64,000 nucleotides of DNA, from positions 95,758 through 159,757 of the forward strand of contig NZ_NKRG01000006.1 in NCBI RefSeq assembly GCF_003351105.1. Direction: 5' to 3'. The number at the start of each line of letters is the position of its first letter. Within the stretch, counting starts at the first letter, position 1. The position numbers and the translations under genes are program-made. Origin of the DNA: Thermosipho africanus Ob7. Lineage in GTDB: Bacteria > Thermotogota > Thermotogae > Thermotogales > Fervidobacteriaceae. Under the pieces are notes generated by a model, which had not been told where the DNA came from, ran no database searches, and saw only the letters and a list, made by a program, of their open reading frames with translations. This document shows, piece by piece, positions 17,585 to 26,082 of this stretch.

Positions 17585-19036
17585 TTACTTCTTTAGCTTC
17601 TTTTTTTCATTCTTCATAGTGTATAACCTTTTATCTGCAACACTGTATGCTTTATCAAAGTTAAAATTGTTGGAAATACCATATGAAAAATCTAATTTTA
17701 GTTTCTTAATTGAATTTTTCCTGATCCTATTAACCAATTGTTCTGGATTTTCTGTGTCAGTAACTATGGCAAATTCATCGCCGCCAAGTCTTATAACATA
17801 ATCTGTTGATCTTGTGTTTTCTTTTAAAATATCTGCAAATTCTTTTAAAATTTTATCTCCAAATTGATGGCCGAGGGTGTCGTTTAATTCTTTAAAATTG
17901 TCTAAATCTATTAAAATTAATTTTCCCTTGTTTGGGATGTTTTCAATTATATTGCGATTAAAAAGTTGTGTCATAGGATCTACGAATGTAAGATCCTTGA
18001 GGTTTTCTTTTTCTTTTACAATCTCTTCAAACTTTTTTATTAAAATTAAGCTTATTCCAGTTCTAAAGATTACAATACCATATGGAAGCATAATTTCACT
18101 GGATGCTTTTGTAAAAAGAAGATATATTGTTTGCAAAATTGATAAAATAAGAAAGTTTGTGCTAAAATAAAATATTTTAAGTTTGTTTTTGTATACCAAA
18201 TAAAAAATAGAAGAAGATAGAATTATTATGTAAACATTTAAAATACTACTTAAAAGATTGAATGAACTTAAAGAATTAAATGCAAAGAAAATGGACAATA
18301 ATATAAGTGTTGGAAGAAGAAAGATTTTTTTGTTTTTGTTTAAAAGCGAACTAAAGCCTATAACGTTAAAGCATTGGGCAAGTACCGCAGAAGATATAAA
18401 GATTTTTCTAAAGAATATAAATGTTGAGATATCTCCTGAATAAGCTCTAAATTGAAAATCAAATAGCATTAAAAATGTAAAAATTGAAGAAAGACCGGTG
18501 TAGAAAATAGATTTTTCGATATTTTTTTCAAATTTTAAAGAGGACAATATTAGAATTATTCCAACAATAAATGTTATACCTTGTGAAAAGATATAAAAAT
18601 CTTGTCTGAATACTTTAATTAATGTTGCATGGAGGTTAGCAGCTTTTTGGTCAGTCAAAACTGGAGTATAATGTATGCCGATATCGTAAACTCCAAATAA
18701 AATGACTTTTAAATTTACCTTTTTATTGTAAAATTTTTCTGGGATCTTTACAACAATTGCTTTGGGCCATAGGTTTCCAGAAACTGTTCCAAGCTCAAAT
18801 ATTTCATCATTTTCTACAAGAATTTTAATCTTGCTTGCGGAAACCTTTCCAAAAAAGAGATAACTATAAAACTTGTCAACTTTAATAGTAGTTGACAAAG
18901 TAATTGTTGAAGGTTTGCTAAGTGTAGTATATGGTAGGTTAATATCGTTTAATGGGATACCGTCTACTTTGACTAATTGGTTTAGAAACAGGAATAATAG
19001 TATAAATATAAGAATAGAGAAGCCGAGTTTTTTCAT
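17585..19036 (-). CDS. Membrane diguanylate cyclase with extracytoplasmic sensor domain
   Basis: 483 residues. An N-terminal signal anchor is followed by an extracytoplasmic domain of about 130 residues, then seven or so membrane helices (about 155-330) resembling 7TMR-DISM receptors, then a GGDEF domain (about 350-480). The catalytic motif RLGGDEF is intact, and RSTD five residues before it is an RxxD product-inhibition site. It should make c-di-GMP in response to an external ligand. The start ATG (19036) follows GGGGGAAAAA. It has a full-length architectural paralogue at 49180-50667. Confidence 0.9.
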   Translation of the reverse strand: MKKLGFSILIFILLFLFLNQLVKVDGIPLNDINLPYTTLSKPSTITLSTTIKVDKFYSYLFFGKVSASKIKILVENDEIFELGTVSGNLWPKAIVVKIPEKFYNKKVNLKVILFGVYDIGIHYTPVLTDQKAANLHATLIKVFRQDFYIFSQGITFIVGIILILSSLKFEKNIEKSIFYTGLSSIFTFLMLFDFQFRAYSGDISTFIFFRKIFISSAVLAQCFNVIGFSSLLNKNKKIFLLPTLILLSIFFAFNSLSSFNLLSSILNVYIIILSSSIFYLVYKNKLKIFYFSTNFLILSILQTIYLLFTKASSEIMLPYGIVIFRTGISLILIKKFEEIVKEKENLKDLTFVDPMTQLFNRNIIENIPNKGKLILIDLDNFKELNDTLGHQFGDKILKEFADILKENTRSTDYVIRLGGDEFAIVTDTENPEQLVNRIRKNSIKKLKLDFSYGISNNFNFDKAYSVADKRLYTMKNEKKKLKK

Positions 19037-19132
19037 TTTTTCCCCCACATATATTTTAATAAAAAAATAATATTTTAATCAAAATTATATTATCATTATT
19101 ATAGAAAAATGGCAACTATTATGTAAAGATTT

Positions 19133-19621
19133 TCATTGTAATTTTGAATATTCTAGGAGAATGGTTCCTTTTTCATTTAAAATATTAGTTGAAATTAACT
19201 TGAATTGTTGATATGGAAAAGAAAGTTTTTCTGCATTTTCAAGAGTAATTGGTTCAATTGTAATATAAATTTTATCAATATATGGAAAAAATTGCTTGAA
19301 AACTGATTTACCACCAATAACTGCAGCTTCATTAATTTTATTTTTTTCCAAAAATCTTATTACTTGAATTGGTGATTCATTTAAAAAAATAAGATTTTCT
19401 GAATTTTTGTAATTTTTACTTGTAAGAACAATATTTAAGCGGTCTTTTAGAGGAAAACCAATACTTTCGTACGTTTTTCGCCCCATTATTACTGTTCCGA
19501 TCTTTGTTGTAAGTTCTCTAAAGTGCGCTTTATCTTCTTTAGATCCCCACTCTATTTTATCGTATTCAGAAATGGCAAAACCTCCAAATATGTCTGTAAC
19601 AACAATCATAGATAAATGCAT
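19133..19621 (-). CDS. folA: Dihydrofolate reductase
   Basis: 162-residue DHFR-fold protein reducing dihydrofolate to tetrahydrofolate with NADPH. It closely follows the Thermotoga maritima DHFR pattern: WGSKEDKAHFRELT, IGTVIMGRKTYESIG, RLNIVLTS, and VIGGKSVFKQF for the nucleotide site. Like that enzyme it lacks the GIG/LPW loop of the mesophilic chromosomal type, so a RibD-C-like relative is the only alternative. ATG follows GGGGGAATTAAT. It is divergent from the GNAT gene. Confidence 0.85.
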   Translation of the reverse strand: MHLSMIVVTDIFGGFAISEYDKIEWGSKEDKAHFRELTTKIGTVIMGRKTYESIGFPLKDRLNIVLTSKNYKNSENLIFLNESPIQVIRFLEKNKINEAAVIGGKSVFKQFFPYIDKIYITIEPITLENAEKLSFPYQQFKLISTNILNEKGTILLEYSKLQ

Positions 19622-19703
19622 ATTAATTCCCCCTTTTTTTTGTCATTTTTTTAATTTTAACATAATTTGTTATATAATATGAATATAGAAATGAGGTGAA
19701 AAC

Positions 19704-20168
19704 ATGTCGGATTTAATTGTCAAATTATATGATTTAGATTTTAGTTACGATTTATCAGAAAATATTCTTATAAAAAGACCTATTGGTCCTGAAAAGATTC
19801 ATGTTGTCGAGTGGACTTTAAAAAATTTTGGAAAACTTTGGGCAAGTGAAGTTGATGTCGCGTTTTCAAACAATCCAATATCCGTTTTTATTGCATATGA
19901 AAAAGAAAGTAAAGATATTGTTGGTTTTGCATGCTATGACACGACATCAAGAGGTTTTTTTGGACCAACCGGTGTTTTAAAAGAATATAGAAAGAAAGGT
20001 ATTGGTAAAGCTTTGCTTTTAAGAGCGTTACAGGATATGCTTAATGTAGGATATGCATACGCTATAATTGGAGATGCGGGACCTGTTGAATATTATAAGA
20101 AAGCAGTTGGAGCAATTGAAATTCCAGATTCTAGTCCAGGAGTATATAAAGATTTGTTAGATAAATAA
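19704..20168 (+). CDS. GNAT-family N-acetyltransferase
   Basis: 154-residue single-domain acetyltransferase. The acetyl-CoA loop reads EYRKKGIGKALLLRAL (Q/RxxGxG/A motif), preceded by the GPTGVLKEYR strand; a final YYKKAVGA helix is typical. The acceptor is unknown. Start ATG follows GAGGTGAAAAC. It lies 14 nt before a diguanylate cyclase gene and is probably cotranscribed. Confidence 0.85.
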   Translation: MSDLIVKLYDLDFSYDLSENILIKRPIGPEKIHVVEWTLKNFGKLWASEVDVAFSNNPISVFIAYEKESKDIVGFACYDTTSRGFFGPTGVLKEYRKKGIGKALLLRALQDMLNVGYAYAIIGDAGPVEYYKKAVGAIEIPDSSPGVYKDLLDK

Positions 20169-20182
20169 AAAGGAGTAAAAAA

Positions 20183-21235
20183 ATGATATATTTTGTTTTT
20201 ATTTTAGCATTTTTTTTGCTAATTTTATTTCTCTATTTTTGGAGAAACTTAAAAGTTTTGAAAAAAGTCGGTTGTTTTGATTTTTCATGCAAAAAGGCTT
20301 TTGAAAAGAATTTTTTGTATAGAGTGTATAAGATTTTTAATAAATATGACGATAAAGATGATACTATAGATACTTTAAAGGAAATATTTGAGTTTATAGT
20401 TGAGATTTTAGAAGCTCAAGCTTGGTCTCTTCTTTTAACTCCAAAAGAAAAAATGTGGAGATTTATTGTTTGGAACTATAATTTGGATGATAAACCACTT
20501 GAGATTTTGGGAGAATTTTTACAAAATAATACACCGTATAATCTCAGCCAAATTATTTCCAAAAAACGCTATTACTTTATTTCTGATGTTTTGAAAACTA
20601 AGTATTGGAAAGAAGTTAAAGGTATAGATACAAGATCGTGGTGCGGTATTCCATTAGTTTATAACGGAGAGGTCTATGCAATATTAAATGTTGATTGGTA
20701 TAGAAAGAAAAGACTGAAAAAGATTGATAAAATTCTTTTTGATATAATCACTGAAGAATTATCAAAACCAATTTTGAATATTTTAAGAGTTAAAGAAAGA
20801 TTAGAAGAAAAAAATATTGATTTATTGACAGGTTTATACAATAGAGCAGTTTTAGATTATATTGATAACAGTAAGTATAATTATTTGATTTTTTTGGATT
20901 TGGATAATTTTAAAGAAGTTAATGATAGTTTTGGGCATCTTGTTGGCGATGAAGTATTAAGAATAATTTCAAGGAGATTAAAAAATACAGTAAAAAGTGA
21001 TGATCTAATAATAAGGTATGGCGGAGATGAGTTTATAATATTAGTAAATTCAACTAGAGAAGGTCTAGAAAAATTAATTCAAAGAATTAAAGAACATGTA
21101 TCAAGAAATATTAATGTAGAAGATAAAGATGTGAATGTTGGGGTATCAATTGGCTACTGTATGTTGGATAAAGGGTTTGAAGATGCTATTAGAATAGCAG
21201 ATGAAATGATGTACAAAGATAAAAACAAAAATTAA
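20183..21235 (+). CDS. GAF-GGDEF diguanylate cyclase
   Basis: 350 residues: one N-terminal membrane helix (1-22), a GAF-like domain (about 60-205; RSWCGIPLVYNGEVYAILNVDW) and a GGDEF domain (about 210-350) with RYGGDEF. The position of the inhibitory site reads KSDD instead of RxxD, so product inhibition may be lost or weakened. ATG follows AAAAGGAGTAAAAAA. Third GGDEF protein of the window. Confidence 0.9.
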   Translation: MIYFVFILAFFLLILFLYFWRNLKVLKKVGCFDFSCKKAFEKNFLYRVYKIFNKYDDKDDTIDTLKEIFEFIVEILEAQAWSLLLTPKEKMWRFIVWNYNLDDKPLEILGEFLQNNTPYNLSQIISKKRYYFISDVLKTKYWKEVKGIDTRSWCGIPLVYNGEVYAILNVDWYRKKRLKKIDKILFDIITEELSKPILNILRVKERLEEKNIDLLTGLYNRAVLDYIDNSKYNYLIFLDLDNFKEVNDSFGHLVGDEVLRIISRRLKNTVKSDDLIIRYGGDEFIILVNSTREGLEKLIQRIKEHVSRNINVEDKDVNVGVSIGYCMLDKGFEDAIRIADEMMYKDKNKN

Positions 21236-21267
21236 AGAATAATTTACTTTTGTAGTTTTGTAGAAAC

Positions 21268-21296
21268 TTGACAGAACATAAAGTATATGGTATTAT
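21268..21296 (+). promoter_or_regulatory. Promoter of the tRNA-Lys/Leu/Gly cluster
   Basis: TTGACA, 17-bp spacer, TATTAT, 22 bp before tRNA-Lys. Confidence 0.85.
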
Positions 21297-21317
21297 TTTA
21301 ATCGGCTTGTGACGGTT

Positions 21318-21393
21318 GACCTGGTAGCTCAGCAGGTAGAGCACCTGACTTTTAATCAGGGGGCCGCGGGTTCGAATCCCGCCCGGGTCACCA
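21318..21393 (+). tRNA. tRNA-Lys (TTT)
   Basis: Complete cloverleaf of 76 nt with acceptor GACCTGG/CCGGGTC, anticodon loop CTTTTAA and encoded CCA. Confidence 0.97.
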
Positions 21394-21398
21394 GAGGG

Positions 21399-21485
<87 letters not shown>

Positions 21486-21497
21486 AGAAGAAAGTAT

Positions 21498-21572
21498 GCG
21501 GGTGTAGCTCAGTGGTAGAGCGCCTGCTTGCCAAGCAGGAGGTCGCGGGTTCAAATCCCGTCGCCCGCTCCA
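21498..21572 (+). tRNA. tRNA-Gly (GCC)
   Basis: Acceptor GCGGGTG/CGCCCGC, anticodon loop TTGCCAA, encoded CCA. Confidence 0.97.
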
Positions 21573-21602
21573 AGGTAAAAGATAAATATTAATGTATAAA
21601 AA

Positions 21603-21633
21603 ATGCTCCATCTTGGGTGGAGCATTTTTTTTT
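21603..21633 (+). terminator. Terminator of the tRNA-Lys/Leu/Gly cluster
   Basis: ATGCTCCA-7-TGGAGCAT followed by nine T. Confidence 0.9.
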
Positions 21634-21701
21634 GCATAGTAAAAAAATTATATAAAGATACTAAAATAATCATTTTTGGCGAAGATCTTTAATTTAATAA
21701 A

Positions 21702-21733
21702 AAATCTCCCTTTCAAAGTTGAAAGGGAGATTT
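21702..21733 (-). terminator. Terminator after rplA
   Basis: Perfect 15-bp stem AAATCTCCCTTTCAA / TTGAAAGGGAGATTT with a 2-nt gap at the centre and a T run on the minus strand. Confidence 0.9.
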
Positions 21734-21740
21734 TATTACT

Positions 21741-22439
21741 TTATTGTGTTAATGTTGCAGGATCAACTTTTATACCAGGTCCCATTGTTGTTGAAAGGAC
21801 AACTTTCTTTATAAAGTTACCTTTAACTCCTGCTGGTTTTAAATTCAATATTTGCTCGTATGCTGACTTTATATTTTCTTTTAACTTTTCGTTGTCAAAT
21901 GATGCTTTACCAACTGGAATATGTAAGTTTCCTGTTTTATCGGTTCTGACTTCCATTCTACCTTTTTTGAATTCTTTAACTGCTGAAGCAACATCATTTG
22001 TGACTGTGCCAGCTTTAGGATTTGGCATTAAGCCTCTTGGACCAAGAATTTTACCTAGTTTACCTATTACTCTCATCATATCTGGTGTTGCTATTGCAAC
22101 GTCAAAATCCAAGAAGTTTTCTTTTTGTATCTTTTCAGCTAAATCTTCTGCTCCAACATAATCTGCGCCTGCTGCTTTTGCTTCTTCAGCCTTTTCACCA
22201 GTTGCAAATACCAAAACCTTAACTTCTTTACCAGTACCATGTGGCAATGAAATAGTACTTCTAATTTGTTGGTCAGATTTTCTGTAATCGATGTTTGTTT
22301 TTATGTGTAGTTCAACTGTTTCATCAAATTTAGCTGTTGCAACTTTTTTAGCAAGATCGATTGCTTCGTTTAAGTCATAGTCTTTGTTTCTGTCTACAAG
22401 TTTTCTTACCTCATTATACCTTTTGGAGTGCTTCGGCAT
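21741..22439 (-). CDS. rplA: 50S ribosomal protein L1
   Basis: 232 residues, usual length. Seen: KHSKRY at the start, the LPHGTGK segment and the L1 signature [18 protein letters not shown]. It binds 23S rRNA at the L1 stalk and in other bacteria represses its own operon. It follows rplK by 25 nt and is the last gene of the tRNA-secE-nusG-rplK-rplA transcript. Confidence 0.98.
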   Translation of the reverse strand: MPKHSKRYNEVRKLVDRNKDYDLNEAIDLAKKVATAKFDETVELHIKTNIDYRKSDQQIRSTISLPHGTGKEVKVLVFATGEKAEEAKAAGADYVGAEDLAEKIQKENFLDFDVAIATPDMMRVIGKLGKILGPRGLMPNPKAGTVTNDVASAVKEFKKGRMEVRTDKTGNLHIPVGKASFDNEKLKENIKSAYEQILNLKPAGVKGNFIKKVVLSTTMGPGIKVDPATLTQ

Positions 22440-22464
22440 TTTGCCTCCTCCTTCCTAAAATTTA

Positions 22465-22890
22465 TTAGTCTACAACCTCAATTCCCATACTTTTTGCGGT
22501 TCCTTCAATTATCTTCATGGCCGCTTCAATATCATTTGCATTTAAATCTTTCATTTTGATTTCTGCAATTTCTTTAATTTGGTCTCTTGTAACTTTTCCT
22601 ACCATTTTTCTCTTTGGTTCTTGAGAACCAGAGTTTAATTTTGCTGCTTTTTTCAACAAGAATGATGCTGGTGGTGTTTTTGTAATAAATGTAAATGACC
22701 TATCTTCGTATACTGTGATAATTACTGGAATTATCATACCTGCTTTATCAGCAGTCGCTGCGTTAAACTTCTTACAGAATTCCATTAAGTTTACACCACG
22801 TTGACCTAATGCAGGACCAACTGGTGGTGCAGGAGTAGCTTTTCCTGCTTCAAGTTGCAATCTTACCTGTGCAACTACCTTTTTTGCCAT
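22465..22890 (-). CDS. rplK: 50S ribosomal protein L11
   Basis: 141 residues. The N-terminal [20 protein letters not shown] and the [15 protein letters not shown] segment are diagnostic, and the C-terminal rRNA-binding domain carries [10 protein letters not shown]. It forms the GTPase-associated centre with L10/L12. Good AGGAGGTTGTATT ribosome site. Confidence 0.98.
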   Translation of the reverse strand: MAKKVVAQVRLQLEAGKATPAPPVGPALGQRGVNLMEFCKKFNAATADKAGMIIPVIITVYEDRSFTFITKTPPASFLLKKAAKLNSGSQEPKRKMVGKVTRDQIKEIAEIKMKDLNANDIEAAMKIIEGTAKSMGIEVVD

Positions 22891-22947
22891 AATACAACCT
22901 CCTTCTTGTGGTTATAGGGTTAACCCTCCCACTTGGTAACAAGTATA

Positions 22948-24012
22948 TCAAACTTTTTCAACTTCACTGGTATGAACAGTGACTGGTGTCTCTCTACCAA
23001 AAATGGTAACAGAAACTTTCAATTCATTGTGCTCAGGGTTAATTTCTTTTACGCTACCAACAAAACCTTCAAATGGTCCTGAAACAATTTTTACAGAGTC
23101 TCCTACTTCGAAATCAAATTCAATCTTTATTTCCTTTTCTTTTTCTACCTGTGGTGTTTCTTCAACACCAGCAAGTCTCAATAGAACTTTTGCTTCTTTA
23201 TCATTAATTGGAATTGGTCTACCGCCTGAGGAAACAAAATCTATAATTCCAGGAACGGTTCTAACAAAATGCCAAAATTCGTCATTCATGATCATTTCAA
23301 CAAAGAGATAACCCGGGAAAAGCTTTCTAACCTTTACTTTTTGAACCTTTATTTCTTTTTTTGTTGGAAAATCTATGATTTCAATTCTCCCAGAACTTTT
23401 TGCGGTAACCTTTTTTGGCTCAGCTAGTATCTGCCCAGTTTTTACCTGTGTTCCTTTCTTAATGGTAGAAACAAATGTTTCATTTGGAACAACATATACA
23501 TCTATTTCACTAATTGAATTTCTTACAACAATTCTTTTCATATTTTCGGTTTGAATAATTTTTCCATCTATTTCACAAATAATTTCTTCATCACTGGAAA
23601 GTGGCATTCCTTGCTTTACGTGTCCACCAATTTTAAGTCCTGTAATTGGTTTATTTTTCTGAGGAATAACATATGTTTTGGTAAATTTCTTATCTTCAGT
23701 TTCTATAACAACCTTTTTGGCATTTCTTACATCAGTTACAATGCCATCTCTTCTAACCCTTATAGCTGGCTCTTCAGCTAAAACGTCACCTTTTTTAACT
23801 AAAGTACCATTTGATACAAGAATTTTAGCATTTAAGGAGACGATGTGTCTTTCAGATGATTTTGAAGAAGCATCAATAACAACTTCTTCGGGTAAAAGTA
23901 CCCTAGAAATAACATGCTCAAGTCCTTGAGCTTTTATTTTCGCTTCCAAATTCTCTTTGGCGGTAGCTTCATACCCCGCCAATGTTTGTAAAATATACCA
24001 TCTTTTTTTCAT
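22948..24012 (-). CDS. nusG: Transcription elongation factor NusG with large insert
   Basis: 354 residues, twice the normal NusG length. The NGN domain begins RWYILQTLAGYEATAKENLE and resumes around residue 230 (LFPGYLFVEM, RTVPGIIDFVSSGG). Between them is an extra domain of about 170 residues with repeated lipoyl-like segments (SNGTLVKKGDVLAEEP, KTGQILAEP). The KOW domain (VGDSVKIVSGPFEGFVGSV) is C-terminal. This insert is known from Thermotoga maritima NusG, where it is an autonomously folded domain. It couples RNA polymerase to pausing, Rho and ribosomes. Confidence 0.97.
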   Translation of the reverse strand: MKKRWYILQTLAGYEATAKENLEAKIKAQGLEHVISRVLLPEEVVIDASSKSSERHIVSLNAKILVSNGTLVKKGDVLAEEPAIRVRRDGIVTDVRNAKKVVIETEDKKFTKTYVIPQKNKPITGLKIGGHVKQGMPLSSDEEIICEIDGKIIQTENMKRIVVRNSISEIDVYVVPNETFVSTIKKGTQVKTGQILAEPKKVTAKSSGRIEIIDFPTKKEIKVQKVKVRKLFPGYLFVEMIMNDEFWHFVRTVPGIIDFVSSGGRPIPINDKEAKVLLRLAGVEETPQVEKEKEIKIEFDFEVGDSVKIVSGPFEGFVGSVKEINPEHNELKVSVTIFGRETPVTVHTSEVEKV

Positions 24013-24029
24013 TTATACCACCTCAAAAA

Positions 24030-24218
24030 TTAAAAAAACTTAAATAAAGCACTCAATGCGCCTGAGAAAATCAAGTCAAGAGCAAAGAAGTAAACACCGG
24101 TAACCAACAAAATAACCAGAACAACACCTGTTGCTCCCCAAAGCTCTTTTCTATTTGGCCAATGTGTCTTTTTAATTTCAGTCTTTACTTCTCTAAAAAA
24201 TTTTTTTAATTTTTCCAT
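24030..24218 (-). CDS. secE: Preprotein translocase subunit SecE
   Basis: 62 residues with one C-terminal membrane helix (GVVLVILLVTGVYFFALDLI) preceded by the conserved amphipathic EVKTEIKKTHWPNRKEL segment. It clamps SecY in the translocon. Adjacent to nusG as in most bacteria; SD GGGGGAGAT before the ATG. Confidence 0.97.
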   Translation of the reverse strand: MEKLKKFFREVKTEIKKTHWPNRKELWGATGVVLVILLVTGVYFFALDLIFSGALSALFKFF

Positions 24219-24243
24219 CTGGCATCTCCCCCATAAAAAAATT

Positions 24244-24319
24244 TGGCAGGGGCGGCAGGACTTGAACCCGCAACACCCGATTTTGGAGACCGGTGCTCTG
24301 CCAGTTGAGCTACGCCCCT
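24244..24319 (-). tRNA. tRNA-Trp (CCA)
   Basis: Acceptor AGGGGCG/CGCCCCT, anticodon loop CTCCAAA, encoded CCA, between rpmG and secE. Confidence 0.97.
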
Positions 24320-24325
24320 GCGTTT

Positions 24326-24475
24326 TTATGCTTTAGTCTCTACATGCTTCGTGTGTTTATTACATTTTGGACAATATTTTCTAAGTTCTAACTTTTCCTT
24401 CTTGTTTTTTTCTCGAGTCGTATAATAATTTTTATTTCCACATTCAGAACATTTCAAAGCGACTTGCATTCTCAT
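24326..24475 (-). CDS. rpmG: 50S ribosomal protein L33
   Basis: 49 residues ([20 protein letters not shown] start). Four cysteines in CSEC and CPKC make this the zinc-binding form. The start ATG at 24475 follows AGGAGGGAAGACG; the longer open frame reads through tRNA-Tyr and is not coding. Confidence 0.97.
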   Translation of the reverse strand: MRMQVALKCSECGNKNYYTTREKNKKEKLELRKYCPKCNKHTKHVETKA

Positions 24476-24500
24476 CGTCTTCCCTCCTATTAAAAAAATC

Positions 24501-24587
24501 TGGTGGTGAGGGAAGGATTCGAACCTTCGAAGGCATTCTGCCAGCGGATTTACAGTCCGCCCCCTTTGGCCGCTCGGGCACCTCACC
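24501..24587 (-). tRNA. tRNA-Tyr (GTA)
   Basis: Class II tRNA with long variable arm, acceptor GGTGAGG/CCTCACC, anticodon loop CTGTAAA, encoded CCA. Confidence 0.97.
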
Positions 24588-24596
24588 ACCTATACT

Positions 24597-24672
24597 TGGA
24601 GCCAGCGGAGGGACTCGAACCCTCAACCTATTGATTACAAATCAATCGCTCTGCCAATTGAGCTACGCTGGC
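24597..24672 (-). tRNA. tRNA-Thr (TGT)
   Basis: Acceptor GCCAGCG/CGCTGGC, anticodon loop TTGTAAT, encoded CCA. First gene of the tRNA-rpmG-secE-nusG-rplKA transcript. Confidence 0.97.
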
Positions 24673-24686
24673 TCGCTGCGGTTTCT

Positions 24687-24715
24687 ATTATACCTTATAT
24701 CAAAGAACCTGTCAA
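24687..24715 (-). promoter_or_regulatory. Consensus promoter of the tRNA-Thr...rplA operon
   Basis: TTGACA, 17 bp, TATAAT on the minus strand, overlapping the rpsR stop codon. Both boxes are perfect consensus, as expected for a strong stable-RNA promoter. Confidence 0.9.
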
Positions 24716-24936
24716 TACTTTACATAGGGTAAAAGTGCCATTTGTCTTGCTCTCTTAATTGCAATTTTAACCATTCTTTGGTGTTTTGCACAATTTCCGG
24801 TAATTCTTCTTGGAATTATCTTTTCTTTTTCTGTTAAAAATTCTCTTAGAAGTTTGACATCTTTGTAGTCAACATATTCTACCTTTGATTGGCATAACTT
24901 ACATACTTTTGGTTTTCTCTTTCTTCTATATCTCAT
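24712..24936 (-). CDS. rpsR: 30S ribosomal protein S18
   Basis: 74 residues, with the conserved [20 protein letters not shown] segment. It has CKLC near the N-terminus (CxxC), as in zinc-binding S18 forms. It pairs with S6 on the 30S platform. Third gene of the rpsF-ssb-rpsR operon. Confidence 0.98.
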   Translation of the reverse strand: MRYRRKRKPKVCKLCQSKVEYVDYKDVKLLREFLTEKEKIIPRRITGNCAKHQRMVKIAIKRARQMALLPYVKY

Positions 24937-24961
24937 TTATATTACCTCCTTTTTTCAAAGA

Positions 24962-25366
24962 TCAAAATGGCGGTTCATCATTATCATTGTTATCAAACAA
25001 CTCGTCATATTCAATTTCATTTTCAGCTTCCGGTACTATTGGAACATCATCTTTCTTGTCCATAAACGTAACTTGATCTGCCCAAATTTCTGGAGTAGTC
25101 CTGTTTTGTCCGTCACTTGTCTGCCATCTATTTATTCTTAGTTTTCCTTCAACAAGGACTAGTCTACCTTTGGTCAAATAATTTTGAACGAATTCCGCTA
25201 ATCTGCTGAATGTAACTATTCTTATAAAATCTACTTCATCATTGTCCCTTCTGTTGCTTCTATTTACTGCTATTGTAAATGTCGCAACTATTGTCCCATT
25301 TATTGTTTGTTTAACTTCTGGATCCCTCGTCAGCCGCCCAACCAGGACGACCTTATTATAGTTCAC
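24962..25366 (-). CDS. ssb: Single-stranded DNA-binding protein
   Basis: 134 residues. OB fold (NKVVLVGRLTRDPEVKQT) followed by a short acidic linker and the conserved DNDEPPF-type C-terminal tip that recruits replication and repair proteins. The GTG start overlaps the rpsF stop (GTGA), giving tight translational coupling. Confidence 0.97.
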   Translation of the reverse strand: MNYNKVVLVGRLTRDPEVKQTINGTIVATFTIAVNRSNRRDNDEVDFIRIVTFSRLAEFVQNYLTKGRLVLVEGKLRINRWQTSDGQNRTTPEIWADQVTFMDKKDDVPIVPEAENEIEYDELFDNNDNDEPPF

Positions 25367-25722
25367 TCTTCCACCTTCTCGGTATTTTCAACCGTCTCCA
25401 CTTTTTTTGCTGTTTTTCTTTCTTTCTTTTCTAGGTCGATTCTTCTAAATGTTTGCCATCTTAAAAATTCTGGTCTGACTTTAAAATACATTTCAAGCTC
25501 GTTAAGATTTTCTCCAGTTGCCCTGAAATATACCACCGTGTAATCTGCTTCGTTGTATTTCTTAAGTGGATATGCTGTTTTTCTTATTCCCCATCTGTCT
25601 ACATTGTCTATTTGTGCATTTAACTTTTCTTTCAAAAATTCTACAACACCGTTTGCAATTTTTTCTCTTTCTTCTTCTGCAATGTCTGGTTTGATGATAA
25701 ACATTGTTTCGTATATTCTCAT
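25363..25722 (-). CDS. rpsF: 30S ribosomal protein S6
   Basis: 119 residues, starting MRIYETMFIIKPDIAEEE, with the WGIRKTAYPLKKYNEADYT core. It ends in a charged tail (KKERKTAKKVETVENTEKVEE region). First gene of the rpsF-ssb-rpsR operon; SD GGAGGTGCAAGA. Confidence 0.98.
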   Translation of the reverse strand: MRIYETMFIIKPDIAEEEREKIANGVVEFLKEKLNAQIDNVDRWGIRKTAYPLKKYNEADYTVVYFRATGENLNELEMYFKVRPEFLRWQTFRRIDLEKKERKTAKKVETVENTEKVEE

Positions 25723-25781
25723 TCTTGCACCTCCTCCCTCGGTCTTTTGGTCCCACCTTTTTTAGATGGAACGGGTTTTCA

Positions 25782-25805
25782 GAATAAAAGGGAGCTATTG
25801 CTCCC
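25782..25805 (-). terminator. Terminator after the tRNA-Cys/Met pair
   Basis: GGGAGC-TATT-GCTCCC with TTTTATT on the minus strand, directly after tRNA-Met and before rpsF. Partial read-through into rpsF is possible because no separate strong promoter is seen in between. Confidence 0.75.
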
Positions 25806-25808
25806 TTC

Positions 25809-25884
25809 TGGTGGGCTCGGGAGGAATCGAACCCCCGACCATCCGGTTATGAGCCGGACGCTCTGCCAACTGAGCTACGAGCCC
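25809..25884 (-). tRNA. tRNA-Met (CAT), elongator type
   Basis: Acceptor GGGCTCG/CGAGCCC, anticodon loop CTCATAA on a TCCGG/CCGGA stem, encoded CCA. The stem lacks the three consecutive G-C pairs of an initiator tRNA. A lysidine-modified tRNA-Ile2 cannot be fully excluded by eye. Confidence 0.9.
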
Positions 25885-25893
25885 ACTTTACTT

Positions 25894-25970
25894 TGGAGGC
25901 GACGGTGGGATTTGAACCCACGAATAGGGATTTTGCAGACCCCCGCCTTTGACCGCTTGGCCACGTCGCC
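25894..25970 (-). tRNA. tRNA-Cys (GCA)
   Basis: Acceptor GGCGACG/CGTCGCC, anticodon loop CTGCAAA, encoded CCA. Confidence 0.96.
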
Positions 25971-25981
25971 TCGCAAGTCAG

Positions 25982-26010
25982 ATTTTAACATAATATATTT
26001 CTTCTGTCAA
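25982..26010 (-). promoter_or_regulatory. Promoter of the tRNA-Cys/Met transcript
   Basis: TTGACA, 17 bp, TAAAAT on the minus strand, 12 bp before tRNA-Cys. Confidence 0.85.
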
Positions 26011-26082
26011 TAAGTCTTTTATTAAAAGAATGTTAAATATATACATTTTATAATTTATGATATAATTTCTTTGGTGAATAAA

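Noticed and set aside
24444..24626. Open frames running through tRNA-Tyr and upstream of rpmG
   Set aside because: They are translations of the tRNA genes; rpmG begins at 24475 after its own ribosome site.
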